A stretch of 64,000 nt of DNA, taken from JAWPMT01 sp965267435 (GTDB taxonomy: Bacteria; Bacteroidota; Bacteroidia; Cytophagales; Cyclobacteriaceae). The notes below the pieces were generated by a model. The model searched no databases. It was not told the DNA's origin and saw only the letters and a list, made by a program, of their open reading frames with translations. Each line of letters begins with the position of its first letter. The first letter of the stretch is position 1. Position numbers and translations under genes: made by a program. The stretch spans positions 2,356,001-2,420,000 of the forward strand of contig OZ253960.1 of the NCBI GenBank assembly GCA_965267435.1, in the 5' to 3' direction. Positions 1 to 9,285 of the stretch are shown piece by piece.

Positions 1-3000
1 ATAGTCACCCTTGTCCTCATTGGCGTACTTGTCCTTCTTATCGGCGCAGACCAAATCGAAGTTCACAATACCCAGATCCGTAGTGACCGTCACAACAAAC
101 GACGTCGTACTCACATTGCCATTGATATCGGTGACTTCATACACCTCCGTGGTAGTACCGATCGGGAAGAAGCCGCCACTGCCAATACCGGAGATCAGTA
201 CCGGAGGACCCGCCAGATCGCAGTTGTCGGTTGCTGTCGGCAGATCGTATTCTACAATCCTGCCATCGCTCTTATCAAACGTAGGCATCAACAGATCAGA
301 CACAGGGTCAAACACCGGTGGTATATCATCTTCCACCTCGACGGTGTAGGTAACACTTGCCGTATTGCCGCTGCGATCAGCTACGTTGAACGTGATGTCA
401 TTGACACCGTAAGGCAGATCCAGCTCGCCCAATGGATAACGTACAATCTGATCTCCTCCCGTATTGGAAGCATATAGGTGACCATCAGGGCCAAACGTCA
501 ATCCGTCAGGGAAAAACAACCCTATGCCCGTAGCAGTAATATCCTGAAGGAATGCACCTGTAGATCCATCATACTTGAACAGCTGACCGGTCGAGAAGCT
601 CGTCACGTAGAGATCCCCATCGGGGCCAAACTCCACATCTTCCGGTCCTTGCAGTCCGCCGCTGCCCGATGGCACGAATTGATCAATGAATGCGCCAGTC
701 GTTCCGTCAAATCTATGAACAGCATTGGTGAAGAAACTAGCAACATAGAGATTACCATCAGGACCGAAGGTGAGGCCGATTGGGAAGACCATGCCTCCAG
801 CTCCAGGGGCCACAAAGTCGCCAAGGTACGCTCCCGTAGTAGCATCATACTTGCGCACCACCGAGCCTACACGATCAACCACATACAAGTCACCGTCAGG
901 ACCAAATACAAGTCCAGTAGGCGCAGCAAGCCCACCTGTTCCCGCTGGAACAAAGGCATCGATCAATGTACCCGTATTCGGGTCAAACCTTAGTACCTCA
1001 CTAGAGCTGGAGCTGGAGACATACAGGTTGCCATCAGGACCAAAATCCAATCCTCGAGGATACGCCAGACTTGTGGATCCACTAGGACCTCCGATTTCCA
1101 GCAGCGTAGCACCCGTCGTACCATCGAATTTCATGATTCTGCCTTCCTGACCATTGGGACCAAATGTGAGGTCACCAACATACAAGTTGCCATCAGGTCC
1201 AAAGATCAGCTGACGAGGCTGCTGCAGCGTTCCGGCCGGCACGAACGTGTAATCAAACAATGTCTCGCCGTTCGCCAACAGCTCTGCTGAAGATAATCCG
1301 CAAGACTCGATGACCTCTGGTGTAGGTAATATCAATGAGGCTCCGCAATCAAGACCACTGCCCGTCAGTACCAGAGGGTCCGGAGCGATTAGCTCAGGTG
1401 CCGTGATGTCCTCCACCGTCACGAGTGCCGTGCAACTACTGCTATTACCATGAATATCTGTCAGCGTCAGCGTCACCTGGTTTTGGCCCACGTTGTTGCA
1501 GCCGAAGGCATCCCGGTCCAGTTCGATGAAGTCGATACCGCAAGCATCACTGGAGCCATTGTTGATGTCATCAGGCGTGATAAACGCATTGCCCGAAGCA
1601 TCCAGCTGGATAGTGATATCCTGACAGACCGCCACCGGAGGTGTCTTATCCACAATCGTGACCGTAGCGTCGCAAGACGTTGCATTGCCATTGACATCTG
1701 TCACGGTGAGCGTTACGATATTGTCCCCCGCATGACTGCAGTCAAACTCCATTTGAGTGGACTCGATCGTAGCAATCGTGCAGTTGTCATAAGGAGGGAG
1801 TCTTAGCCGCATGCCCTGCACAACTGCCTCTCCCAGGGAGGCCTCGTCCTCATTCGCTCCTGAGGGACCCTGTACTGTAAATCCGTATTGAATGATCCAT
1901 GCATCTGGCTCAGAATTGTCATAAGCCACGGAGAAGTCCGTTCCTGAAGTCAATGGTGACGAAATCTCTCCCAAGAATCCCCAGTTGGCGTCAAACAGTC
2001 GAATGAAAGCAAATCCATTGTACTGAGGTGCCAAGGTATTGCTCGCCACATGACCTGTGAATTCGAACGATTTCCCCGCCAGGTCTCCGAAAGTCTCAAT
2101 GTACGTACTTCCCTGGAGCTCCGGATTGTCGAAATTCTCAGGATAGGAAGGATCAAAATTGGGTTGGAGCGTAATGATATCGTTCTCCGCATCAATGTTG
2201 GATTTGATGTCCTCTATGGCTACAACATCACCGCCTGAGAAATTGCCATTGAGGATGATCCCTATGAAGCCAAGCCAATTGTCCGAAGTCAAATTGGTGC
2301 GTGCCGTCAGGTCCTCGGCAGGGACAAACGCCGTACCATTCTCACCCAGAACAACTGTGATGTCCTGACACTCCACAACAGGAGCCGTATTGTCTTCGAC
2401 CGTCACTGTTGAGGTACATGAACTTGAATTACCGTAAATATCCACGACCGTCAACGTTACGAGGTTTGCTCCCACATCGGCACAGCCGAAGTCTGTCTTG
2501 TCCACAGAGATACTGGCGATACCACAGTTGTCCGTAGAACCTCCATCGACATCCTGTAGAGTGATGCTCGCACTGCCTGCCTCATCCAACTGGATCGTCA
2601 GGTCCTGACAAACAGCTGTCGGCGCCTCAGAGTCAAATACCGTCACTGTGAAGCTGTCGGTTGTCACGTTGCCATTGAAATCCGTCGCGGTGATGGTCAC
2701 CGTTGTTGTGCCAACATCGAATACTGTACCGCTAGCTGGTGAGATGTCCAGGCTCGCAATACCGCAATTGTCATCGGCCGTAACTATGAAATCTACCGTC
2801 GCGCCGCAAACACCGGGATCTGATACAGGTACCAACTGGTCCAGCGGCTTGGTGATCGTTGGTGCGATCAGGTCCACTACTGTAACCGTCGCAGTGCATG
2901 TACTGCTGTTGCCATGGATATCCGTGACTGTCAATGTCACCAGGTTGGCTCCTGCATCGGCACAGGTGAAGTCCGTGTTGTCCAACGAGATACTCCCGAT

Positions 3001-6000
3001 ACCGCAGTTGTCAGTAGAACCGGCGTCTACATCCTGAGGGGTGATGCTTGCACTGCCTGCCGCATCCAACTCGATCGTCAGGTCCTGACATACGGCTGTC
3101 GGCGCCTCAGAATCAAATACCGTCACTGTGAAGCTGTCGGTTGTCAGGTTGCCATTGACATCCGTCGCGGTGATAGTCACTGTCGTCGTACCTACATCGA
3201 ATACAGTACCGCTGGCCGGTGAGATATCCAGACTCGCTATACCACAATTGTCATCGGCCGTAACTATGAAATCCACAGTCGCACCGCAAACACCAGGATC
3301 CGATACAGGTACCAATTGGTCCAGCGGCTTGTTGATCGTCGGAGCGATCATGTCCTCTACTGTTACCGTCGCAGTGCATGTACTGCTGTTGCCATGGATA
3401 TCCGTGACTGTCAAGGTCACCAGGTTGGCTCCTACATCGGCGCAGGTGAAGCCCGTGTTGTCCAACGAGATACTCGCGATGCCACAGTTGTCTGTAGAGC
3501 CATTGTCAACATCCTGAGGGGTGATGCTCGCGCTGCCTGCCGCATCCAACTGGATCGTCAGGTCCTGACAAACGGCTGTCGGCGCCTCAGAATCAAATAC
3601 CGTCACTGTGAAGCTGTCGGTTGTCACATTGCCGTTGGCATCGGTCGCTGTGATGGTCACTGTCGTCGTTCCAACATCGAATACAGTTCCACTGGCCGGT
3701 GAGATATCCAGACTCGCTATACCACAATTGTCATCGGCCGTAACACTGAAATCCACAGTCGCACCGCAAACACCAGGATCCGATACAGGTACCAATTGGT
3801 CTAGTGGCTTGTTGATCGTTGGTGCGATCAGGTCCTTTACTGTTACCGTCGCAGTGCATGTACTGCTGTTGCCATGGATATCCGTGACTGTCAAGGTCAC
3901 CAGGTTGGCTCCTACATCGGCACAGGTGAAGTCCGTGTTGTCCAACGAAATAATCGCGATACCACAATTGTCGGTGGAACCTGCGTCTACATCCTGAGGG
4001 GTGATACTCGCGTTGCCTGCCGCATCCAACTGGATCGTCAGGTCCTGACAAACAGCCATCGGCGCCTCAGAATCAAATACCGTCACTGTGAAGCTGTCTG
4101 TGGTCACGTTGCCATTGGCATCCGTCGCGGTGATGGTCACTGTCGTCGTTCCAACATCGAATACAGTTCCACTGGCCGGTGAGATATCCAGACTCGCTAT
4201 ACCACAATTGTCATCGGCCGTAACACTGAAATCCACAGTCGCACCGCAAACACCAGGATCCGATACAGGTACCAATTGGTCTAGCGGCTTGGTGATCGTG
4301 GGAGCGATCATGTCCTCTACTGTTACCGTCGCAGTGCATGTACTGCTGTTGCCATGGATATCCGTGACTGTCAAGGTCACCAGGTTGGCTCCTACATCGG
4401 CACAGGTGAAGCCCGTGTTGTCCAAAGAGATACTCGCGATACCACAATTGTCCGTAGAACCTGCGTCTACATCCTGAGGGGTGATACTCGCGCTGCCTGC
4501 TGGATCCAACTGGATCGTCAGGTCCTGACATACGGCTGTCGGTGACTCATTGTCCTCTACCGTGATGACCTGACTTACGAACTGTCCTGAGCCAGCACCC
4601 TCAAATCGCAGGTTGTCGAGTCCAAAATTACCGTTGACTGTCTCTGTCACATCCAAAATCAGCTCATCAAATGGCTGCGAACTCTCCAGGCCTACAAACT
4701 GGAAATTGCGGTTTGTGTTGAAGAACTGGCTCCCTATTACCTGGCCATTGGCCTTTATAATAATATTGACGTCGTCACCAGGATTGGTGTTGACGTCAAA
4801 ACCTACTCGGTTGACACCTTCTGGGAAAGTCATTACCAGGTCATCGATAGCACTGTTGGCTAATATTCTGCTGTCAGGAGGTCCAGACAAATCCCTCACA
4901 ACAATGGCCCGTGCCCCGTTGACCAGTTCCAACTCGACGCCCTGAGCAGCAAAATGAGCCGGGTCCAAACCTCCAATGGGTAGTCCTTGAAAATCAATCA
5001 GTGTTTCATTTCCGCTGAACTGTCCTGTATTGGAAATCACCTGATCCATGAAGGTAATGCTCTCTCCAGCAGATGCATTTCCATTGACATCTGTAGCACT
5101 CCAATCAATAGTCGTTTCCCCTACCGGGAAGGGGTCATTCAATCCAAGACCATCGCTTCTGACACCCGTAATGGTAGCCACGCCGCAGTCGTCCGTCACA
5201 ATTGGCTCCAGTGCAGTCGTGAAAGTGTGGCCACACTCGCCTGCATCAGTCAGAACAGTAATATCATCCGGCTCGACAATCACCGGTGGCTCATTGTCCT
5301 CTACGGTCACCGTTGCTGAGCAGGTGCTCACGTTACCATTCTGGTCTGTGACAATCAGAACCACTACGTTAACTCCGACGTTGGCACAGGTGAAAGAACT
5401 ATTGTCCAATGAGAGGTTGCCAATACCACAGGCATCACTCGAGCCACCGTCGAGATCCTGGGGCTGAATATTGGCCGTGCCATCTTGTAACTGGATAGTG
5501 ATGTCCTGACATACCGCAACGGGAGCCACATTATCCTCTACAGTAACATTCGCCTGACAAGAGCTTGTGAGTCCTGCGGCATCGGTGGCAGTCAGAGTCA
5601 CCGCATGAACTCCTACGTCTGCACAGGTGAAAGCCGTCTTATCCAATGAGAGGCTTGTAATACCGCAGTTATCATTGGAACCATCATCAATATCTGCAGC
5701 CGTAATGCTGGCATTTCCAGCGGCATCCAGCTGAATGGTGATGTCCTGGCAAATGGCCTGAGGCGCTGAATCGTCCTCGACCGTGACATCGACCGTGCAA
5801 GTAGCTGTATTTCCTGCCTCATCCGTCGCAGTCAAGGTGACAATGGTAGTACCTACCCCGATGACGGTGCCCACAGCAGGGGATTGCGTGACTGTTATGT
5901 CCGCTTCGACAGAGCAGTTGTCTGACACCGTCGCTCCTATTGTCAAATCGGGCAGGGTACTTTCACAATTAGCATCAGCACTCACTGCCAGATCGGCTGG

Positions 6001-7413
6001 GCAGGTAATCGTTGGAGGGACCGTCTCTCCGGCACATCCCGAACCATCCAACTGCACCACCCAGTAATCCCAATTACCGCGACCAGTTTCATTTTTATTG
6101 CCACTACCAATACTACTGGTCAAAGACATCCCGTGAACGACATATCCTCCTCCGTGAGCAGGAACGACGCCTCTTGCATAATCAGCGCTCGTGGCACCGA
6201 GGGTCTTGTCCCAATTGATGTTGGCATTACCGTCTATGTTGACCACCCAATAATCCCAACCTCCAAAATTGATGTCTGTCTTGTCTTGATTTTGAGAGGA
6301 TTGGGACAATCCGGAGATGATAAACTCATTGGATGCCACACGATCCAACCGGGGTCTGCGCTCGGCTCCGTTTCCACCAATGGATTTATCCCATAACAGG
6401 GCGCCAGCGGCATTGATCTTGATCATCCAAAAGTCCCAACCCCCTTTCACATTTGTTTTACTACCGCCGATCCCAGATGGGGAATCACCTACGATCAGGT
6501 ATCCACCATCGCTAGTCACAGCCACGTCAGGGTATTGTTCCACCGATGTGCCGCCGTAGGTGCGATCCCACTGCTTCGCACCTGTGGAAGATATCTTTAC
6601 CAACCAATAGTCATCGCTTCCGAAGCCGTTCTGCGACTTGTCTTGTCCCGCCGGAGAAGATGAATGTCCCGATATCAGGTAGCCCCCGTCGGGAGACTGT
6701 ACCGCCACGGGCCACCAATCCTGGCTGGTGCCTCCAAAAGTTCGATCCCACTGGATCATACCCGCTGCTGTGATTTTCACAACCCAATAATCCCAACCAC
6801 CCCGGCTGACTTCCGACTTGGAGCCTCCAATACCGGAAGCTGACGAACCGGTTAACAAATAGCCACCGTCATTGGTAGCAATCACATTCACATGTTGCTC
6901 ACTGCTGGTTCCTCCAATCGTGCGATCCCATTCTTTGTTGCCATTATCATCGATCTTGACAATCCAATAATCAGCACCGCCGAAGGAGTTTTGAGACTTA
7001 TCTCCACTGGTCGAAGAGAATGAATAACCCGCTAGTAGAAAACCTCCACCCGGAGACTCGGTCATAGAGGTCATTACATCACTGTTATTCCCTCCGTAGG
7101 TTCTGTCCCAGACTTTGTTACCTGCGCCATTCAGTTTGACTACCCAGTAATCATTAGCGCCTTTGTTGGGAGCTGTCTTGTCCCCGTTGACTCCCGAGCT
7201 GGAGTAGCCACCCACGAGATACCCTCCATCACTGGTCCGTCGAATCACCTTTGACTCGCTTCCTACGCCTGGAAAGTCGGAAGAGGTGCCGCCCAGTACC
7301 CTCTGCCAAATGATAGGTGGGGCCTGACCGTTCGATTGTTGCGGGAAAAGAAGGGCACTTATTGCAATAAGAATGCCCAATAAATAGGTTTTGGTGTAGT
7401 ATGATTTTTTCAC
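1..7413 (-). CDS. Giant secreted HYR/propeller protein, 3' end outside the window
   Basis: Open for 2,471 codons from a GTG at 7413 to the window edge, so the C-terminus (where a T9SS sorting domain would be expected) is not visible. The N-terminus has a basic start and a hydrophobic stretch ending near SNGQA, a plausible signal peptide. Next come seven units of about 65 residues, each with a DGGYL-like strand, a DYWVVK strand and WDRTxGG. Then come many HYR/Ig-like domains with CQDITIQLD, DNCGI and VTVED signatures, interrupted by a sandwich-like segment (about 4590-5060), four near-identical 480-bp units, a second sandwich-like segment (about 1800-2390) and six NHL-type units with FGPDGNLYV. 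The GTG is chosen because it sits 2 bp after the stop of the 124-codon gene and directly precedes the signal peptide. It is probably an exported adhesin or matrix protein; its ligand is unknown. Coding is certain, function is inferred. Confidence 0.9.
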   Translation of the reverse strand, partial: MKKSYYTKTYLLGILIAISALLFPQQSNGQAPPIIWQRVLGGTSSDFPGVGSESKVIRRTSDGGYLVGGYSSSGVNGDKTAPNKGANDYWVVKLNGAGNKVWDRTYGGNNSDVMTSMTESPGGGFLLAGYSFSSTSGDKSQNSFGGADYWIVKIDDNGNKEWDRTIGGTSSEQHVNVIATNDGGYLLTGSSASGIGGSKSEVSRGGWDYWVVKITAAGMIQWDRTFGGTSQDWWPVAVQSPDGGYLISGHSSSPAGQDKSQNGFGSDDYWLVKISSTGAKQWDRTYGGTSVEQYPDVAVTSDGGYLIVGDSPSGIGGSKTNVKGGWDFWMIKINAAGALLWDKSIGGNGAERRPRLDRVASNEFIISGLSQSSQNQDKTDINFGGWDYWVVNIDGNANINWDKTLGATSADYARGVVPAHGGGYVVHGMSLTSSIGSGNKNETGRGNWDYWVVQLDGSGCAGETVPPTITCPADLAVSADANCESTLPDLTIGATVSDNCSVEADITVTQSPAVGTVIGVGTTIVTLTATDEAGNTATCTVDVTVEDDSAPQAICQDITIQLDAAGNASITAADIDDGSNDNCGITSLSLDKTAFTCADVGVHAVTLTATDAAGLTSSCQANVTVEDNVAPVAVCQDITIQLQDGTANIQPQDLDGGSSDACGIGNLSLDNSSFTCANVGVNVVVLIVTDQNGNVSTCSATVTVEDNEPPVIVEPDDITVLTDAGECGHTFTTALEPIVTDDCGVATITGVRSDGLGLNDPFPVGETTIDWSATDVNGNASAGESITFMDQVISNTGQFSGNETLIDFQGLPIGGLDPAHFAAQGVELELVNGARAIVVRDLSGPPDSRILANSAIDDLVMTFPEGVNRVGFDVNTNPGDDVNIIIKANGQVIGSQFFNTNRNFQFVGLESSQPFDELILDVTETVNGNFGLDNLRFEGAGSGQFVSQVITVEDNESPTAVCQDLTIQLDPAGSASITPQDVDAGSTDNCGIASISLDNTGFTCADVGANLVTLTVTDIHGNSSTCTATVTVEDMIAPTITKPLDQLVPVSDPGVCGATVDFSVTADDNCGIASLDISPASGTVFDVGTTTVTITATDANGNVTTDSFTVTVFDSEAPMAVCQDLTIQLDAAGNASITPQDVDAGSTDNCGIAIISLDNTDFTCADVGANLVTLTVTDIHGNSSTCTATVTVKDLIAPTINKPLDQLVPVSDPGVCGATVDFSVTADDNCGIASLDISPASGTVFDVGTTTVTITATDANGNVTTDSFTVTVFDSEAPTAVCQDLTIQLDAAGSASITPQDVDNGSTDNCGIASISLDNTGFTCADVGANLVTLTVTDIHGNSSTCTATVTVEDMIAPTINKPLDQLVPVSDPGVCGATVDFIVTADDNCGIASLDISPASGTVFDVGTTTVTITATDVNGNLTTDSFTVTVFDSEAPTAVCQDLTIELDAAGSASITPQDVDAGSTDNCGIGSISLDNTDFTCADAGANLVTLTVTDIHGNSSTCTATVTVVDLIAPTITKPLDQLVPVSDPGVCGATVDFIVTADDNCGIASLDISPASGTVFDVGTTTVTITATDFNGNVTTDSFTVTVFDSEAPTAVCQDLTIQLDEAGSASITLQDVDGGSTDNCGIASISVDKTDFGCADVGANLVTLTVVDIYGNSSSCTSTVTVEDNTAPVVECQDITVVLGENGTAFVPAEDLTARTNLTSDNWLGFIGIILNGNFSGGDVVAIEDIKSNIDAENDIITLQPNFDPSYPENFDNPELQGSTYIETFGDLAGKSFEFTGHVASNTLAPQYNGFAFIRLFDANWGFLGEISSPLTSGTDFSVAYDNSEPDAWIIQYGFTVQGPSGANEDEASLGEAVVQGMRLRLPPYDNCTIATIESTQMEFDCSHAGDNIVTLTVTDVNGNATSCDATVTIVDKTPPVAVCQDITIQLDASGNAFITPDDINNGSSDACGIDFIELDRDAFGCNNVGQNQVTLTLTDIHGNSSSCTALVTVEDITAPELIAPDPLVLTGSGLDCGASLILPTPEVIESCGLSSAELLANGETLFDYTFVPAGTLQQPRQLIFGPDGNLYVGDLTFGPNGQEGRIMKFDGTTGATLLEIGGPSGSTSLAYPRGLDFGPDGNLYVSSSSSSEVLRFDPNTGTLIDAFVPAGTGGLAAPTGLVFGPDGDLYVVDRVGSVVRKYDATTGAYLGDFVAPGAGGMVFPIGLTFGPDGNLYVASFFTNAVHRFDGTTGAFIDQFVPSGSGGLQGPEDVEFGPDGDLYVTSFSTGQLFKYDGSTGAFLQDITATGIGLFFPDGLTFGPDGHLYASNTGGDQIVRYPLGELDLPYGVNDITFNVADRSGNTASVTYTVEVEDDIPPVFDPVSDLLMPTFDKSDGRIVEYDLPTATDNCDLAGPPVLISGIGSGGFFPIGTTTEVYEVTDINGNVSTTSFVVTVTTDLGIVNFDLVCADKKDKYANEDKGDY
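430..1260 (-). repeat. Six NHL-type propeller units inside the giant protein
   Basis: Six units of about 44-46 residues carry a FGPDGxLYV core (variants LIFGPDGNLYV, LVFGPDGDLYV, VEFGPDGDLYV) followed by a FDGTTGA or YDATTGA strand. Six copies is the classical blade number of an NHL/SMP-30-like propeller. The units differ from each other at DNA level, so this is an old domain and not a recent expansion. It sits between HYR-type domains in the same reading frame. Confidence 0.8.
2630..4550 (-). repeat. Four tandem 480-bp coding repeats (160 residues each)
   Basis: The same sequence recurs with an exact 480-bp step, for example at 2648, 3128, 3608 and 4088 on the plus strand. Each unit encodes two HYR/Ig-like domains: one with CQDxTIQLD, TDNCGI and TVTVED, and one with TADDNCGIASLDISPASG and TATDANGNVT. 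Neighbouring copies contain long identical blocks: 3661-3804 matches 4141-4284 without a difference that I can find. Divergent half-units flank the array on both sides. Confidence 0.9.
6010..7330 (-). repeat. Seven-unit propeller-like repeat at the N-terminus of the giant protein
   Basis: Seven units of about 195 bp start with WQRVLGG and continue with WDRTYGG, WDRTIGG, WDRTFGG, WDRTYGG, WDKSIGG and WDKTLGA. Each also has a DGGYLxxG strand and a DYWVVK-type strand. The pattern resembles delta-60/SBBP-like repeats found at the N-terminus of many Bacteroidota secreted proteins, and seven copies fit a seven-blade propeller. DNA identity between units is moderate, so the duplication is old. Confidence 0.75.
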
Positions 7414-7415
7414 GG

Positions 7416-7790
7416 CTAATTTTTTAAGATCTCGACATTACTGAAGGTGATACCCACAGCGGCTCCTGAACTGACGGGCATGGGCAATAGCTCCGCTGCG
7501 CCTCCATCACAATCGCCCGACTGTGATTCCTCCGCTTGCAAGAAGAGTAGCACACCGCCTATCGAGAGTTCATTTCCGGCGTCAGAGATCAAGGCATCAA
7601 AACCGAGACTTACTTCATAATCATTCGTGTTCTCCACTTTGAGAAGCACCATGTCCACATCCTGGCACCGATCGACCCGGTAGTAGAAATTGATACCGTT
7701 TTGTGAAGAGGATAGGGTCCAACCGTCGTCCTGTGCATAGACAGTGGACATGCTGAGCAGTGCGAAGACTGCCACTATAGCTGTTTTCAT
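7416..7790 (-). CDS. Small secreted protein of unknown function
   Basis: A 124-residue protein with a clear signal peptide (basic start, hydrophobic core, VYAQ cleavage region at about residues 17-20). The mature part is about 104 residues, mostly predicted beta strand, with one cysteine near the start (DRCQD) and one in GDCDGG that might pair. I do not recognise a family. The stop codon is 2 bp before the GTG of the giant HYR protein on the same strand, so the two are almost certainly co-transcribed and possibly translationally coupled. It may be an accessory or partner protein for the giant product, but nothing in the sequence proves this. Confidence 0.8.
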   Translation of the reverse strand: MKTAIVAVFALLSMSTVYAQDDGWTLSSSQNGINFYYRVDRCQDVDMVLLKVENTNDYEVSLGFDALISDAGNELSIGGVLLFLQAEESQSGDCDGGAAELLPMPVSSGAAVGITFSNVEILKN

Positions 7791-8187
7791 TGAGTTAGGT
7801 TTAGAGTGGTTTCAGTATTGGTTTTCTAAAATAACGTAAAAGCGCCTGCGTGTCAATAGCCATAGAGCGCATAAACGGCATTTTCGGGATTTTCTTAGCA
7901 AAAACCTCGAAAAAAACGGAGAGAGGTAGACGTAAATTATACCGCATGTAACGCTTTGTGTATGCTGTGGGAAGTTGTTTAGGTGTTTGAGTTATTAGGT
8001 GTTTAGGTTTTTGGGTTTTTGAAGTTGAATGTGGAGAAGTTGAGGGGTTGAGGAGTTGAGCCGCCTTCGCTACGCTGCGGCGAACAAAAAAGGTGGAAAG
8101 TAGAAAGTGGAGCGTTTAGGCTTTTTGGGGGGTTCGGTCTTGAGATGGGTGTTGACAATGGAGCGTCCACCCAACTCTTTAGGCGAT

Positions 8188-8224
8188 GTCACCCTGAGGC
8201 TTTCGAAGAGGACAGCGACGAGCT
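8188..8224. repeat. REP-like extragenic motif
   Basis: The stretch begins GTCACCCTGAGG, continues TTTCGAAGAGG and ends GCGACGAGC. It closely resembles a recurring extragenic motif of the form CCTGAG...GTCGAAGG...CGACGAGC that I recall from many bacterial genomes, including Bacteroidota. Only one copy is visible in this window, so the repeat status rests on recall and not on comparison here. Confidence 0.4.
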
Positions 8225-8416
8225 AATTCCATGACGGGAGGGTTGTGTTTGAGTTTTTGAGTTTTAGGTTTTTGGGAGCTGTTGTGTCTGGCCGAAAGGC
8301 GGAGAGCGAGACAAGGCTTGGCTTGCGCGTTGGGTCGAGGGGCTGAAGGCCTGCCCACCGGCAAAGGCATGCTCGCTCCGCCGCGAGGGGGATCAGTGCG
8401 TCGGCCTTAGCATGGG

Positions 8417-8458
8417 CCTGTGCGGCCCAACCTCTGCGGCCCAACCTGTGCGGCACAT
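8417..8458. repeat. Three tandem 14-bp copies
   Basis: Three consecutive 14-mers read CCTGTGCGGCCCAA, CCTCTGCGGCCCAA and CCTGTGCGGCACAT, with one or two differences between copies. They lie just downstream of the terminator of the GIN-domain gene, in non-coding sequence. No function is apparent. Confidence 0.75.
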
Positions 8459-8462
8459 CAGC

Positions 8463-8494
8463 AAAAAAAGCCCCGCTGTATAAACAGCGAGGCT
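8463..8494 (-). terminator. Rho-independent terminator of the GIN-domain gene
   Basis: On the minus strand an 11-bp stem (AGCCTCGCTGT pairing with ACAGCGGGGCT, one G-U pair) with a 4-nt loop at 8469-8494 is followed directly by seven T residues (8469-8463). It starts 15 bases after the stop codon of the GIN-domain gene. This is the clearest intrinsic terminator in the window. Confidence 0.9.
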
Positions 8495-8509
8495 CCAAGT
8501 AGTAAAAAT

Positions 8510-9193
8510 CTAAAGCCTTCTCACTTTACCACTACCCGAGGAGTTGCTTTGTACCCGATCGGGATCGCCGCCGTAGTAAATGCTGCCGCTGCCGGAAATG
8601 CGGCCTTCGATCTCTTCTGTAACCGTCATATAGATACTCCCTGATCCACTGATGGACGCCTCAAGCACCCTTACCTCGAGGTCACGTGCCTTGATCCTGC
8701 CCGAACCACTGATGCGTGCCTCCGCGGCAGAGCCACTACCCTGAAGCTGTATACTGCCAGAACCTGACACTTTTATCTCCAGGTCATCGCTCTCTATCTC
8801 GAGGTCCATACTGCCTGAGCCGCTGCAGGACAATTCGAGATCATCGGTCTTGAAAACATTCTCACCGACGACGGCTCCTGAACCACTGGCGCCAATGGCC
8901 TCTATCTCTCGCATGGTGACGTAGATCCTTATACTCGACCTACCGCCTTTCCAGCCCCAACTGTTCCTTTTGTTGCGGATCGTCAGTCGACCACCGCGGT
9001 TCTCGATCTCGATATCGTCGAAAACATCGTCTGGGGCGTCCACGACGACTTTGTCCTCCGAGCCCTGCTCCAGGTAGAGCGTCCCAGAGATCCCATAGCT
9101 CACTTCAGTGAATGAACCTGTATCGACTTCTCGCTTTTGCGCGAGCATCATGATTGGAAGCGCCATCGCGGTGGCTAATAGCAAAGTTTTCAT
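8510..9193 (-). CDS. Secreted GIN-domain protein (DUF2807 family)
   Basis: A 227-residue protein with a signal peptide (MKTLLLATAMALPIMMLAQ) followed by a right-handed repetitive beta domain rich in SGSG turns, recurring about every 20 residues (SGSGSIYL-like, ISGSGRIKAR, SSGSGKVRRL). This is the hallmark of the putative adhesin/autotransporter-head GIN domain common in Bacteroidota, and the length is typical for the family. The molecular role of the family is poorly known; an envelope location is inferred from the signal peptide. The gene is monocistronic: it is divergent from the GT39 gene (92 bp apart) and closed by a strong terminator. Confidence 0.9.
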   Translation of the reverse strand: MKTLLLATAMALPIMMLAQKREVDTGSFTEVSYGISGTLYLEQGSEDKVVVDAPDDVFDDIEIENRGGRLTIRNKRNSWGWKGGRSSIRIYVTMREIEAIGASGSGAVVGENVFKTDDLELSCSGSGSMDLEIESDDLEIKVSGSGSIQLQGSGSAAEARISGSGRIKARDLEVRVLEASISGSGSIYMTVTEEIEGRISGSGSIYYGGDPDRVQSNSSGSGKVRRL

Positions 9194-9285
9194 TTGACTG
9201 CAGTTTTTTTAATACAAGAGACATGGTTCCGGCCAAAGGGTTGCGTGAATGGCAGGAATTTTCGTGAAATTCGCTGGCCAATCTG
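9194..9285. promoter_or_regulatory. Divergent intergenic region between the GIN-domain and GT39 genes
   Basis: Ninety-two bases separate the two divergent start codons, so both promoters should lie here or reach into the opposite gene. I see no convincing Bacteroidota-type TAnnTTTG/TTG pair, and no operator-like palindrome. Confidence 0.4.

Larger units (their letters stand above)
7791..8509. other. Non-coding, repeat-rich spacer of about 720 bp
   Basis: No convincing gene. 7791-7975 is an ordinary upstream region for the small secreted gene. About 7976-8060 is T/G-rich with repeated GTTT, TTAGGTGTTT and GTTGAGG words. 8188-8224 resembles a widespread extragenic motif. About 8280-8460 is GC-rich with a short triplicated 14-mer. 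8469-8494 is the terminator of the GIN-domain gene. Overlapping open frames exist on both strands here, but their proteins look like chance translations (low complexity, no conserved motif) and they contradict each other. Confidence 0.7.

Noticed and set aside
2640..4560. Regular direct repeats that might suggest a CRISPR or satellite array
   Set aside because: The 480-bp period is a multiple of three, in frame with one long coding sequence, and encodes HYR domains; there is no short repeat-spacer structure.
8179..8644. Overlapping open frames on both strands near the GIN-domain gene
   Set aside because: They run over the terminator and into the GIN-domain gene, are low in complexity and contradict each other; the stretch is better explained as extragenic repeats.
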